Below, piece after piece: positions 1 to 12,293 of a stretch of DNA of 64,000 nt (the first letter of the stretch is position 1; each line of letters begins with the position of its first letter). The position numbers and the translations under genes are program-made. The DNA comes from Dillenia suffruticosa (taxonomy: Eukaryota > Streptophyta > Magnoliopsida > Dilleniales > Dilleniaceae), in NCBI GenBank assembly GCA_033439265.1, contig JAVTVX010000031.1, positions 2,403,501 through 2,467,500 on the forward strand. The letters are read 5' to 3'. The notes under the pieces were generated by a model that had not been told where the DNA came from, made no database searches, and saw only the letters and a list, made by a program, of their open reading frames with translations.

Positions 1-226
1 TAAAATTCTTAAATAAAGAATTCATTTTTATAAATTTTTTTTGCGGCATAAAACAAAAATTGTAAAACAAAAATCAGATTCAAATTAATATGATTTATTT
101 GAATTAAAAAAATAAAAATATTATAAGGTTTTCTAAATTCAAGTGAAAACATAATTTCGATTTTAAATCTAAATTCTTAAATGTAAGCATATTTCTTGCC
201 CAAAAAAGTTGGCACTTTTGCAATAT

Positions 227-532
227 ATAATTAATATTTATATAAAAATTATAATATTTTCATATTTGCATTTTTTTTATATTTAGTTAGTTATTTATTT
301 ATTTATATATAAATTTATTTTTATATTATTTATTTTGTGATTAATAATTATATATTTGATTATTTTAAATTTTTATCGTAAAAGATAAATATTATATTAT
401 CATTTTTAGGAAATAATTAATATTGTTATAAGAATTTTTATATTTTTTATATTTACATATTTGTCAACATTTTTATTTTTTATATTTTTACAAAATATTT
501 TTTCTTGTATTTTTTCTTTTTATTTTGTTCAC
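227..532. repeat. diverged direct repeat, copy 1
   Basis: This segment reappears at 811-1134 in the same orientation. Shared landmarks in order are a TAATTAATATTT start, TTTTGTGATTAATAATTATA in the middle and TTGTCAACATTTTTATTTT near the end. No coding capacity is seen. It may be an old duplication or two copies of an AT-rich mobile element. Confidence 0.6.
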
Positions 533-810
533 ATCATTTCGCAATTTTTTTACTTAGGTCTTTTATTTATTTTTTATTCAAATCCCTTTTTCTCCATGTG
601 GCCGGGTAATATTGGTTGTTTACGAGCACTTTTAGGAACAATTCTTGGTTTTGTTTGGCTGCCCACAAATGAAATTTGCAGAGCCACTTTTCGACCAGTC
701 TTGTCCCGTGCGGATGGGTGTTATTTTGGTTATAAAATATAAATTTTGAAGTTAGAGATATTAAAAATTCAAACTTTTGCTATTTTCAAAATATTTCAAT
801 AAATTTAAAA

Positions 811-1134
811 ATAATTAATATTTGTATAAAAATTATTATATTTTCATATTTACATTTTTTATATTTAGTTAATTAATTATTTATTTAGATGTAATTTTAT
901 TTTTTATATTATTTATTTTGTGATTAATAATTATATATTTGATTATTTTAAATTTTTATTATAAAATATAATTATTATATTATTATTTTTATAAAATAAT
1001 TAATATTTATATAAAAATTCTTATATATTTTTTTTATATTTACGCAGTTGTCAACATTTTTATTTTCTGTATTTTGTCAGAATTCTTTTTTTTTTTTACA
1101 AAATAACATTTCTTATATTTTTTTATTTGTTTCC
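811..1134. repeat. diverged direct repeat, copy 2
   Basis: Second copy of the 227-532 segment, same orientation, with small indels. The centre-to-centre distance is about 590 bases. Confidence 0.6.
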
Positions 1135-1865
1135 ATTTTCGTGCATAATAATTTATTATTACTGATTTTCATCGGTTTTGTATCTTTCAAGGGCAACTTA
1201 ACCTTGAGAGAAAAAATTTAATATATAATATAACATATATATATATATATATATTTTAGCAATATAAAATAAAATTGTTAAAAGCTAATATTATCATAGG
1301 ATGCGCCCCAAGCTACTCTTATTCTTCATTTTGATTTCTCGTGTTATCCGAGTACGCGGGCCATATGTAAGATCTTCCGGACAAACCAATGATGGTTTAT
1401 TTGAAAAATCTCAATTTATTTTAATTTTTTAATTAATTATTAATTTAATTTATTTTAACTGTAATATTTTTTTTACTAAAATAAAAAAATCATAATATAG
1501 AAAAATTACAACTTAAAAGTCAAAATTTTCTATGATCTTTATTATAAATTTTATTCTATCACAATTGAAATTAGTTTCGATTTTTGAAAATAGACCCATA
1601 TTCAAATATAATGATAATCATTTTTTCTTGAAATTATAAATTTTTTTTTTTTAAATTTCCTAGTAATTTTGTATTGAAAGCGACGCAAGCAAAATAAATT
1701 TTCCAAGTGAACCCTCTGCTTAAATTAATATATATTGGTAAGCGGAAGACACAGATTTTAAAAATTTTAAAATAATTTATTATAATCGAAATTTTAATAT
1801 TTGTGATTATATTATTTATAATTTGATAACCGTATTATAAATCAATACATTATAATTTTTATTTT

Positions 1866-1910
1866 TTGCGACACGCACCGTGCAACGGTGCATGTGCGCC
1901 ACGTGCTAGT
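1866..1910 (+). mobile_element. probable Helitron 3' terminus
   Basis: The stretch has a 7-bp stem with a 3-base loop (GCACCGT-GCA-ACGGTGC, 1875-1891), then 14 bases, then CTAG (1906-1909) followed by T. A GC-rich hairpin shortly upstream of a CTRR end, inserted before T, is the known signature of a Helitron 3' end. I could not find the matching 5' TC end, so the length of the element is unknown. Confidence 0.4.
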
Positions 1911-2391
1911 TTTGTAGAAATAGAAAGTCGTGTTGTGGTCGTCCAAGGGTTTTCGGTTTCACCTCTGTTCTAGGGTTTTTGTTGGTAGCTGTTAACAGTA
2001 ACACTGTTTGGGGAGAGGAGATTTCTTTCTTATCCCATTCTTTTGCCCAGTGACGAGCGCCCAGGTGACCAATTCTTTTCTTCTTCTTCTTCTTCTTCTT
2101 CTTCTTCTTCTTCGTCGTTGAGGACAACTTCTCGTTCTCTCTACTAAATTGATTGCAAGCATGTTTTAGATGGAAATGAAATTGGAAGCCAATTAGTGTT
2201 GGGTTTTTACAGAATTTGGATAATGATGCCAACATCTTTGTTAGTATTTGTGCGACATCGTCTTTAAAAAAAGGCAACAATGTAGAAAGTTGCGGTGAGG
2301 TGCAAATTCCATCCTGTTATAATTATCTCACTTTAACTCTCTTAATATGCTTTTCAGGAATTGCATACGGTAGCGATCTGAATCACGCAAC
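1911..2391 (+). promoter_or_regulatory. LSM7: LSM7 5' flank and 5' UTR region
   Basis: Region between the probable Helitron end and the LSM7 initiator. It includes a (CTT)n tract common in plant 5' UTRs and an acceptor-like TTTTCAG at 2351-2357, with several possible upstream donors (for example after CGCCCAG near 2063), so a 5' UTR intron is possible. The transcription start cannot be placed from sequence alone. Confidence 0.4.
2077..2113 (+). repeat. (CTT)n microsatellite
   Basis: About twelve TTC units upstream of the LSM7 start. Pyrimidine-rich tracts of this kind are frequent in plant 5' leaders. Confidence 0.85.
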
Positions 2392-2394
2392 ATG
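2392..2394 (+). CDS. LSM7: LSM7 coding exon 1 (ATG only)
   Basis: Exon 2 opens with the codon that follows the initiator Met in LSM7, so the ATG must close the preceding exon. In the ~500 bases upstream this is the only ATG directly followed by a usable donor dinucleotide: ATG|GCAACT, a GC-AG intron of 93 nt. Inferred from family knowledge, not from transcript data. Confidence 0.5.
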
Positions 2395-5300
2395 GCAACT
2401 CTCTCTCTCTCTCTCTTTCTGCGCGGGCGTGTTTTTTGGCGCGTACAAGTGAGTTTAATTGCTGATTGAATTTGTTGTATTTTGCAGTCAGGTCGGAAAG
2501 AAACTGTGTTAGATTTGGCCAAGTTTGTGGACAAAGGGGTTCAAGTCAAGCTTACTGGTGGGAGGCAAGGTATTTTTTCCCTGTCACCATCTGTAATTTT
2601 CTGGGTTCCCCCCCCCTCTCTTGCTCCTAATGTATGTTTTGCTGTTAGATCTTTTGGTGAACCCATATATATTATTACTTACGCGACCTTGAAATAAAGC
2701 TTCAGTTATAGACACTGATAGGTGAAGCAAATTAGTCAACTAGTATAGTTCTTTTTAGAGCAAATTGTTCTTTGTGGTTCGGCTGCATTGTAATTCTGAA
2801 GAAATATATCCTTCAAGGAATAAGATATACTAATTGGTATCAGTTTCCCCATTCGTATCAAGACATGGAATGATTTTGACTTACGGGAAAATACCCCTCC
2901 ATTGAAGATTATTTTGATTCAGATTCCTCCCTGTTAAGCCATCCAGACAAGGAAAACAACTCTTGGACACGAGAAGGAATTCCAAATGAACCTCCATAGG
3001 AAAAAACTCTCTCCTGTTGTTCATCTGAAGCATTTTTGGTCAGAATTAGTCTCCAAACATCAAAAGTTCTAGAAGAAGATCTGTCCCAAACCTCTGAAAC
3101 TTCCACCTCCACCCCCTCCAAAAATTGAAAGAAATTCAATCATTAGCTGGTCTCCCAAAATTTATTTATATCTCAATGACAATGACCATCATGCATGTGA
3201 TGAGAGAATAAAGAATGTCATGATGACAAAGGTGATAGGGATTAGCAGGATGATTTGTTTAGTTTTATGGGGTCCAATATGGGGTGATGTTCGAGGACAT
3301 TAGGGAGCACAATGATGAGAACCTAAATGAGTATTGATGGCTCAATAACAATTTTTTTTGGGGGGTAGCTCTGTAAGAGACAAACAAGGCACAAGTATTG
3401 ATGGCTTAAGTATGATGGACCATTCATCAAGCCTTAAAGGGGGAATGATGCTTCCTTTTCTTTGGGTGGGGGGGAAGCATAGCCCAATAAGAGTCCAACA
3501 AGGCATGGGTATTGATGGCTTAAGTACCATGGAGCATTCTTCAAGCCTTAAAGGGGGCCCAGAAAGTGAAAGGGACATCCTGGAACAAAATTTCCTTAAT
3601 AAGTTAGAATTTGGATTTAAGGTTGTCTAAGCGTAGCATTGCCCCTATAGAAGCCAAAGCCATTCTCTTTCTTTGTATAACTAAGAGGAAAAGGTCTAAA
3701 GGTTTGGGGGAGAGATCATATTTCCAAATGACACAGGGAATTGTACGGTGTTAAATGAAGATGCTTGGTTGGAATGTTAGGGTTCAGGTGATAGAGGGAA
3801 AAAGAGAAAGGATTGGAGGAGCTTAATAGCTTCTCATGAAACTTAGGTTTTAATGGGTGGTATGATGCACACCTGGTGCCTTTTTTTCCCTTGAGAAATT
3901 CTTATTTTTGGTGTTTTTGTGCATTCTTCTTTCTTCTAATGTAATTTCTTTCTCTATCTCAAAAAAAAAAAATAAAAAAATAAAAAAAAAACAATGACCA
4001 TGATGCAAAGATATGGGCTTCTTATTTATCCATGATTTACGCAAACAAATTGTTGAAATGACTCTTCAAAGGGCTAGAATTATAACACCCGTTATGCCAA
4101 AAGATTCCCACCCAAATTATGGGACAATTTCTCCCTTTCTTGACCTTTTTGCCCACTTCAATTTCAAAAGTCGTGGATAACCTAGCATCCTCCCATTAAG
4201 TGTGTGCCATATTTGGCTACAATCATCATTCTCTGCAGCTTGTTTGGCTCACTCATAAACTTCCAGAACCATTTCCTTGAGAAATGTTTGTCAAAATAAA
4301 CAGCAAACCAATGCCCAGGTCTTTTTTAAATAGGGAGCTTTACAACCAACCATTTTTCCATAATAAATATTCTTCTTATGTCATTTAACTTCCCCTCAAG
4401 GATCTTGCTTGAATTTTGGGCATAGATTTCGGAATAGGAGAGAAAGGCATGACATACACCAGGAGACTGGAGAGTGTGCCTTTGATCAGAGTTAGTCTGC
4501 CTTCTTCAGCCAGGCTAACTCTACCTTCTTCAGCCAGGTAGCCTCTCTTCCACATTGCTAACCTCTTCTGAAGATTTTCAACAACATTGTTGCAAGTTGT
4601 CTTCCTTTTTTTGCCTTCCTCTAAGAAGAAGCTCTAAATAGTCTTAGGGAGGCTCCGTACCCCACCCTATATAGCAGCCTAAAAACCACTATTAATATTA
4701 CCACGCTCTAGGATGAGCTTAATCATAGAGAAATTCATCCACAATCTGAAAATCATCTCAAACTCAAAAGGATTGATTTGAATATGTGTATTTGCTTGAT
4801 ATGAGTGTCATAGAAAATGGTTGGGATAATTTTGAAGGACTGAAATGAATAGCTAAACTTTTCTAAGTCGGACTCTCTGGAGTATCTTTTCATTTTCAAG
4901 TTAAATTAACTTACTATTATTTCTCTTTCTATCATTGTGAGGGATAGTATAAGTACTTTGAAGGAGTAAATGAATTTCTTGGTTCTTGCAAACAAAGAAA
5001 CTCAACTAAACTCTATATTTATATTCCATTCCAAGCAATAGAATTCATTTACAAAATGGGCTGAAGTATTCAACGAATTTGAATTGAATTCATATATAAA
5101 TATATGTGCTTATTTATTTGGTTCCAAACAGATGTTATGGAACATGGCACCTATAACTACATTTATTTCAATATCCTTTTTGCAGTATCTTACTTTTTCT
5201 TTAAATGAAAGAAGAAAGTTTACTGCAATAAGGGTGTACTAACTTTTGCATAAGAACCAGAGAAATGCAACTGAATTATGCACTTTATATCTCATTTTAT

Positions 5301-8300
5301 CCATTTACCAAATCGGCTGAATTATTAAAAGCATTTGAATCGATCGTACATGTGTATATTTGTGTAACACAGAGTGCTGTGGAAAATAGCACCGATAATT
5401 ACATAAGTGCAATATATATATATATATATATATATTTTACAGCTTCCTCTGTACCTTATTTCTTTTAAAATATTTTTTATTCCTTGGATAATAAAAGGAA
5501 ATATGTGCAATATTTTAAAATATATATATATTTTTTATATCTGCGCCATTAGCTGGTACAAGGGTTTTAGAATGGCATCTATATAGCTAGGTGGGATTAA
5601 TCTTTGAATTTCAAGGTAGACTGAAAACTTTGTCTATGTGGAAGATCCAACTTCTTCCTGTATTTAAAAAAAAAAAAAAAAAAAAAATTTCTGACCAAAA
5701 ACAGAAGTGGAAATTTTGTTAGTGGGGCTTTTATGTTGTAGTGTTTATATGCACCTTAATAGGGCTTGCTAAGAAAGTGGCTAGATAGATCTCTGGCATA
5801 GGGCAACTACTTTTATTGGCAACATTATAGATGCTAGGTACAGTGAGGGTGGGGAATATACTGTAGTTTGTCTAAAGAAGCAAGAGGTGTTTATAAGGTT
5901 GGCTTGATGACATGATTTTATGCTCACTCACTTTTTCCGACATTTGACCTGTGTTCTGGGCAGATCCAACTTGATGGAAATGAATTTGTTGTGCTTTCTT
6001 GTTCTAAATATTTTCTATCTCTTTCTTCTCTTTGTTGCAGGATTTTTTAAAACGACATGTTTTAATAAATAAAAGGGTAATGTAAGTAACGGTAATCACC
6101 TTTGTAAAAGGATAGATGTGATTGCCTAGGATTACTGCACCTTCGTTATCCTTTTATTTACTGAAAGAGTGTTGTTAAAGAAGATACTATATCACATAGT
6201 TATATTTGTATGAGAAAGCTCTGTGAGGGTGCCACTGTTACAACCTAAGCAAGAGTGAATCTACAAAGACAGCATGAACAAAGACCCAACATCGTTTAGG
6301 TTTTAACCCCTTTAACTCATAAAGGCGTGATTTAGACGACCTTTCTTCACCTTTACTTATCTAACGACTTAGAAACAGTACTAAAGACTGCAGCTTCAAT
6401 TCTTGAATTTTGCCTTACAATGTCAATGATGCCCAGCACTCTCCCACTAGAATATGGAACTGATAGTGGTCTGCTTGCCCCTGGATATTGTGAAAACTTG
6501 AGGAACTACCTGTTAAAAGGCATCTCATCATATCAGGAGTCCAACAAAAATGATCTGGTAGCTCTTACCCACCTATACCTTTGCATCTAATGAGGTCCTT
6601 CTCCACCTATTTACTAGCCTCTCAGACTCCAATCATGCCTCTTCTTCCTTCGCAATTCCTTGATTTTTGCATCTTTATTGTACCATACTACCGTGCGTCA
6701 CAATGTTTTATCTCCAAAACTGACTCTCTTCTGCCATAAATCTCCAGTGGAAACTTGTGACCCCTCTCCTCATCTATGCCCTGAAGAAATCTCCTTTGAA
6801 TGTCTTCAAGTCTCCTAACAATGGTCTTGACTGAATGAAAGGGGCCACAATGAAAACAAATAGCCTTCTGGGAGAGTGGTCCAAAGTCTTCCTATATAAG
6901 TAAACCCTCTTTGATCCCACTAGTTTATTCTCAGACCTCTCAATCACCAAGCTTCATTTAGTTTTCGTTGTTGAATGTTTCCCCCATAAGGAATCTGAAG
7001 CTAAATATGAGGCAATGTCTCAAACCCGCACTGTTGTATATCCACCAAAATTTATGCATTACCAGATTTCCTATGGGAATCAGCTCTACTGGCTGATCTA
7101 ATCTCTAACCTCAAGACTGCCTTAATATAAAAGAGAATCCATTTGAAGACAGAATCTGTCTTTACCTCTGCTTTACTATGCTATTATTGTTCTACAACTG
7201 GAAGATCATTAACCTGCCATTCTCTCTTGAGCCGTCCTAAAAGTTACTGACCTGTTCAATCTCCATTACTTTCCTCATAATCTTACCAGAACTTCCATGG
7301 CCATATAAAGAGGAGGGAAGAATGAGTGTCCCTTTCCTCTGTGTTTTAGAAGACCAGAGAACCTTCTTCTGACTATCATTGAGCATGATGGGAAAAGACT
7401 GCTTCCTCAGTGATCTAGAAGTGCTCTAGAACACTGGGAGAAGTCCACATGACTACCACTAATGATGGTGGCATATGTCAGGCTCAATCTGCATTTATCA
7501 ACCTTCTCCAATTTTCTGCTCAAAACCATCCAACACAGAATGCACATGGCCTTGAGCCTTCTCCAGGTCTAATTTGCATATCATGCCTCTATAACATGAT
7601 TGAAGCCTTTTGATCTCAAAAAGAAAGAATAAAAAAAATGAAGGATTGTCTCTGGGAATTACAACCCTTTACAAAGCATGTTGAGCAAATTAAACCCTTT
7701 GGCCATCTTGCCAAAACATTTATTAGCCTTTAAAGAGTCATGCACACAGTAATGGTTGGAACTAATCTTCCCTCTATTATAATGCAATATGAATAGTGAC
7801 CCTTGTAAGGCTTAAATTATATGCCTTTTTGTGGAGTTGCTGTTATGTTGAGCCCCAAAGTTTGGGGCATATTTCCATGTATTTGAGCCTTACCTAGATT
7901 CTCTAAGTATGGTCTTTATGATCTCAACTCTCATTCAACATCTAAGATTCTATCTTGCAGTGAAGGATGAATGCCCACTATACTTCCTTGGCCTTGAGAT
8001 TCTTCACATAGTGCATCTCATGAACTGATGTCGTAAATTACCCAACTCCTTTAGGGTCATTCTGTTGGAATTTGTGTGATATGAAATGTTAGGATTACTT
8101 GGTAAAAAGAGTAATTAGAGCAACTGGGATACCATGCAATAACACATATGGTTTCTAAGAGTCACCCTGACATAGGACAGCCTAAGAAGAAAGCTGTCTA
8201 TTAGAAATTAGGGTTTAGGTTTACATGTAGGGAATTAGGGTTTATTATAGGGAAATTTTAGTCTAAGCAAGTTTTTATTCTTGAAAAGATTAAAAATGGA

Positions 8301-11300
8301 GCAATTAAATTGGAAGAAAAAAGGCAATAGATCAATAGATGAGAAGAAAGAAGATAGGTTCACTAATATCACACGTAGGGCAAGAAGGCATCACACCTTG
8401 TAGGGGTTGAAAGAATTCAAAACATAAATTCAAACTTGTATTCTTCAGTCTTATAATATAGTTACCAGTCTTTAAATGGGGAATTAGCCTAGAAAAGTAG
8501 AAACTATTTCTAAAACAAAAATTTTTAAAATAGTTTTAGCAATGACCGTACAACGATTAAATAGCAATAACTTGTTAAATAACTTGACAGAAAAAACCAT
8601 GATTTTATAACTTGGACAGCTTAACCTTGGTGTAGTATTTGGCTTGTAATTTTTTCTGCACTACTGCAAATTGGATATGGTTTTCTTATAATGAAGCTAG
8701 ACTTCCATAATTTTAAAATAATATATGACTCGAAGAGTTTGATTGAAAATTGAATTTTTGGTGAATTTTCTAAGTAGCACGATTTTTGCAGAAAACTGTT
8801 TTGTTTCTATTCTATTTTATCTACGGACTTTACTGTAATTTGAGCTATTTTATTGGCTGAATTAGGTTAAACTCTGAATACGAAAATTGTAGATTTATGT
8901 TGTCTTTAAATCACCACTTGAATCACCTCAATGAGACGTGTGGCAAAAGTTATGCTAATTTTATTATGACTGCTCATGTGGTATTAAGAAGTTTGGCTGT
9001 AACTTTAATTGATGTGGGGTATTCATATGTGATTAGAATTTATCCAAATCATAAACATAAAAGTTATAGCTCAATTTAAACATTTTAGTTCAAGTTATGA
9101 CAATTTTATTAAAAGCTATTTGTGTTGGGAATTTATTGAAGTGGCTCATTGGTGTGCAATAAGTTGGTTAACTGTATAGTTTGCAGAATTGTGATATTTG
9201 GTTACAATTCTTGTATAGTTCTTGTGATAATTTGTGATCTTGTGGTTATTACATGATGAGAATTATAAAAAAAAATATAAATAGAAAGTGATAACATAAA
9301 ATTACCTTCGAAAAGTTTACGAAGCCTTCGGGCGAAACTTGAGAAGTATGGTTGGTGCATATATGTTGTGCTGGACAGGCAGGAGGGCCGTTGATGCAAA
9401 CTTCTTAGATAGATGACATGTTATATTGGTTATGCTAGGTTTCCATGCTAATCCAAGGTGGCTAAATTGTTACTAAATGGAGGAGACATTGACAATATTT
9501 TTCTTTGAAAAGAACAAAAATTTGCTTTCCCTTAATATAAATTTCCTTTTGTGTTATCATACACAGCGAAAACGATTGTCGTGAATCCGGTTGTCACATA
9601 TTAATTGTTTTTGCATTTGCTTTCCTATCTCCTTTTTGTTAGGAGAGTGTGACGTTTAGATTGCGGGTCATCACAGTTGGTATTAGAGTCCAAGATTTTA
9701 GATAATCAACCCCTAGAATTTGAGACTATAGATATATGTTACTAGATAGAGGGTGATTTATCTAATGAGTGACGTTTGTCATTTATATTTATCAAATTAT
9801 TAGCATATAAAATGATCAAAATCAGAAAATTAGATGAAATATCTCTTGGGATGAAACAAAGAGATGAGTACAAACAGTAGTCTCAGTCCTAGACATCAGT
9901 TAATTAGAGACCACAGGCCAGATTTGCGATAGGTTTTGGGTGCTTCTATGACTATGGTGGGTATTACGTCTAGGGATATACGTAGATCGACAGAAACAGT
10001 CTCAATCAGTGAGGGGAGGTGAGACTGCAAATATTTCTCCAGCTACTCTAGCCACTAGTCCCTTCTCAGTTATGTTAGTCTCAACAACTATAACTGTATC
10101 AATTGACTCCGAGTCGGATTAGGTTAGATCAAATAGAGATCAGAAAGTCAAAAGAATACAAAGAGAGACATGAAAATAGAGGGAACATATGAGTGTCTCA
10201 GGATCGTCGGTTCTAAAAATTGATGAATGATTTTAAAAAAAATGGAGTTATTGATTTTTTTAGGGAGTGATGATGCTCAGGTTGCAGAGATTTGGATTCT
10301 TGAGATGTAAAAACTCTTCTGAGTTTATGGTTGCTGAAAAATATAAGGTCAGAGTTGTCACTCATTATCTGAAGGAAACTATCTATGATTGGTAGAATTT
10401 GGAGTTGAGATCCCGATATGAGAATAACTTTATATATATTTTTTTAGGGTGATTTCACTCATATTTTATGAGAGGTACGTACCTACCTTTATTAGAGATT
10501 AAAAAATGTTTGAGTTTCTAAAATTGAGACAGAGTAATCAGATCATCAGCTACTACGAGAACCATTTTGCTAGATTGTCATTTTATACTCTAGAATTAGT
10601 TAATACAGATGAAAAGAGAGTAAAGAGATTCAAAAAAAGATTGTAATTCTTCTTTTAGGGGTATCTGATAGATCAATCTTTTACCACTTATAGGGATCTA
10701 GTGAATAATCCAAAAGTTTTAGAATTGGTTACCAAAAACAAACAAAAAAGGTTGTAGGGAAAAGGTGTGGCAGAAATTCAAACTTCAAGCGTAAAAAAGA
10801 AAAAAAAAAAAAAAAAAAGAAGAGGATTATGAGTAAGGTGAGAGCTTTTGTAAGAGGTCATCATGTTCTAATTGTCAGAATTTTCATGTAGGACCATGTA
10901 AAGGAAGAACAAGACTTTGCTTCATGTTTTCAATTGGGCCATTATGCTTCACGTTATCCTTTTAGGCTTGGGCAGTCACAGCTCGTTCCTTTATAACATG
11001 TTTCACCACCTATACCTTTATAGTTTTAGCAGGCAACAGTCTCTCCAATTCCATTGAGTCCAGGTCCACTTAGATCAGCTCTACCACCATGGTCACAACA
11101 GAAACGGTTTCAGTATATACCATCAGGTTTAGGAGGTCATTTCAGAGTTTATACTGTTTTAGTTCAAGAGGCTCATGTTTCATTTGATGTAATTATAGAT
11201 AGAATGGAATTATTTTGTTGTGATGTTCATATTTTGATTGATTCAGGTGCAACACATTCGTTCATTTCATTAGCAATTACTATGCATTTACTGTGTGGAC

Positions 11301-12253
11301 ATGTACCTTTAGAGCAATGGCTGTGGGTTGTTAAACTATTTGGGGATTAGGTTCTTGTTATCGAAATCTGCAGAGGTTGTATTGTGAGCTTTTTGGGGTA
11401 TGATTTCTCGTTGGGGTATTGATTATAACCCAAATGGCAGCACCAATAACTCATAGTGAGTATAGCGAATGCGAAAAGTCATCGTAGATATAGCTTCCTC
11501 TTTGATCCTAATCCAATGGTAACCCGATATGTGATCTAGTTTAGAAAAAACCGTGATATCTATCAACTGATCAAACAAATCATCAATTCTCGACGAAGGG
11601 TATTTATTCTTGATAGTAACTTGATTCGATTTTTGGTAGTCGATACATGATCTCAAGAAACCATTCTTATTCTTTATGAATAAAATTGGTGCATCTCAAG
11701 GAGAAACACTTGGTAGAACAAATCTCATCCATAAGTTTTTGTAACTGAGTTTTCAACTCTTTCAATTCAGTTGGTGTCATTCTATACGGAGCTGTAAAGA
11801 TGGGTATGGTCTTTGGTATCACATCAATAGTGAACTCTCTCTCTTTGACCGGTCGCAACCTTGGAAAATCATTTGAAAATACATCCGGGAAATCTCGAAT
11901 CACTGTTATTTCAAACAGCTGTGGTTGCTCTTTCTTGTTTTCAGTGACATAAGCTAAATGACCCAACTTCTAAAAAGCATCTTTGTTGTTCAAACAAAGG
12001 ATACAATTGGAGTTCTAATAAATCTATCACCAATAAATAAAATCCATCCTTGTCCTGGTGGTGAAAAGACGTACTGTTTAGAAGAATCGAGAATTTAAAT
12101 ATAGGAGATCTAGTAAAACGTAGAGATAGACCCCTGAAAAGTTAGATGCAAGTCATCCGTAAAGACATGATAGCTAAAGATTTAAACGAGAAGATAGCCT
12201 TGGATATGTTTGAGTGGCGTTGAAAAATCTGTACAAAATAAACAAATATATTT

Positions 12254-12293
<40 letters not shown>

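Larger units (their letters stand above)
1..1865. other. AT-rich intergenic DNA upstream of LSM7
   Basis: Very AT-rich sequence with no convincing gene. Short open frames here are low complexity and match nothing I recognise. It contains a diverged direct duplication (227-532 and 811-1134), a TA run near 1228-1248 and ends at a probable Helitron terminus. Confidence 0.6.
8596..11412 (+). mobile_element. Ty3/gypsy retrotransposon, forward half (LTR-PBS-gag-protease)
   Basis: A + strand 5' half of a gypsy element: LTR (8596-9675), primer binding site, broken gag and protease. It stops inside the post-protease region at about 11,408 and is joined tail to tail with a minus-strand copy. No 3' LTR is present. 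LTR and gag match the reverse half (11,413-15,958) in inverted orientation; in the stretches I compared roughly four in five bases agree, so both copies are old. Confidence 0.75.

Noticed and set aside
695-720. Second possible Helitron end (CCAGTCTTGTCCCGTGCGG) on the minus strand
   Set aside because: The CTAG is altered and the hairpin is incomplete; too weak to list.
461-742. 93-codon frame near the left edge
   Set aside because: Phe/Ile/Leu-rich from AT-rich DNA; nothing recognised.
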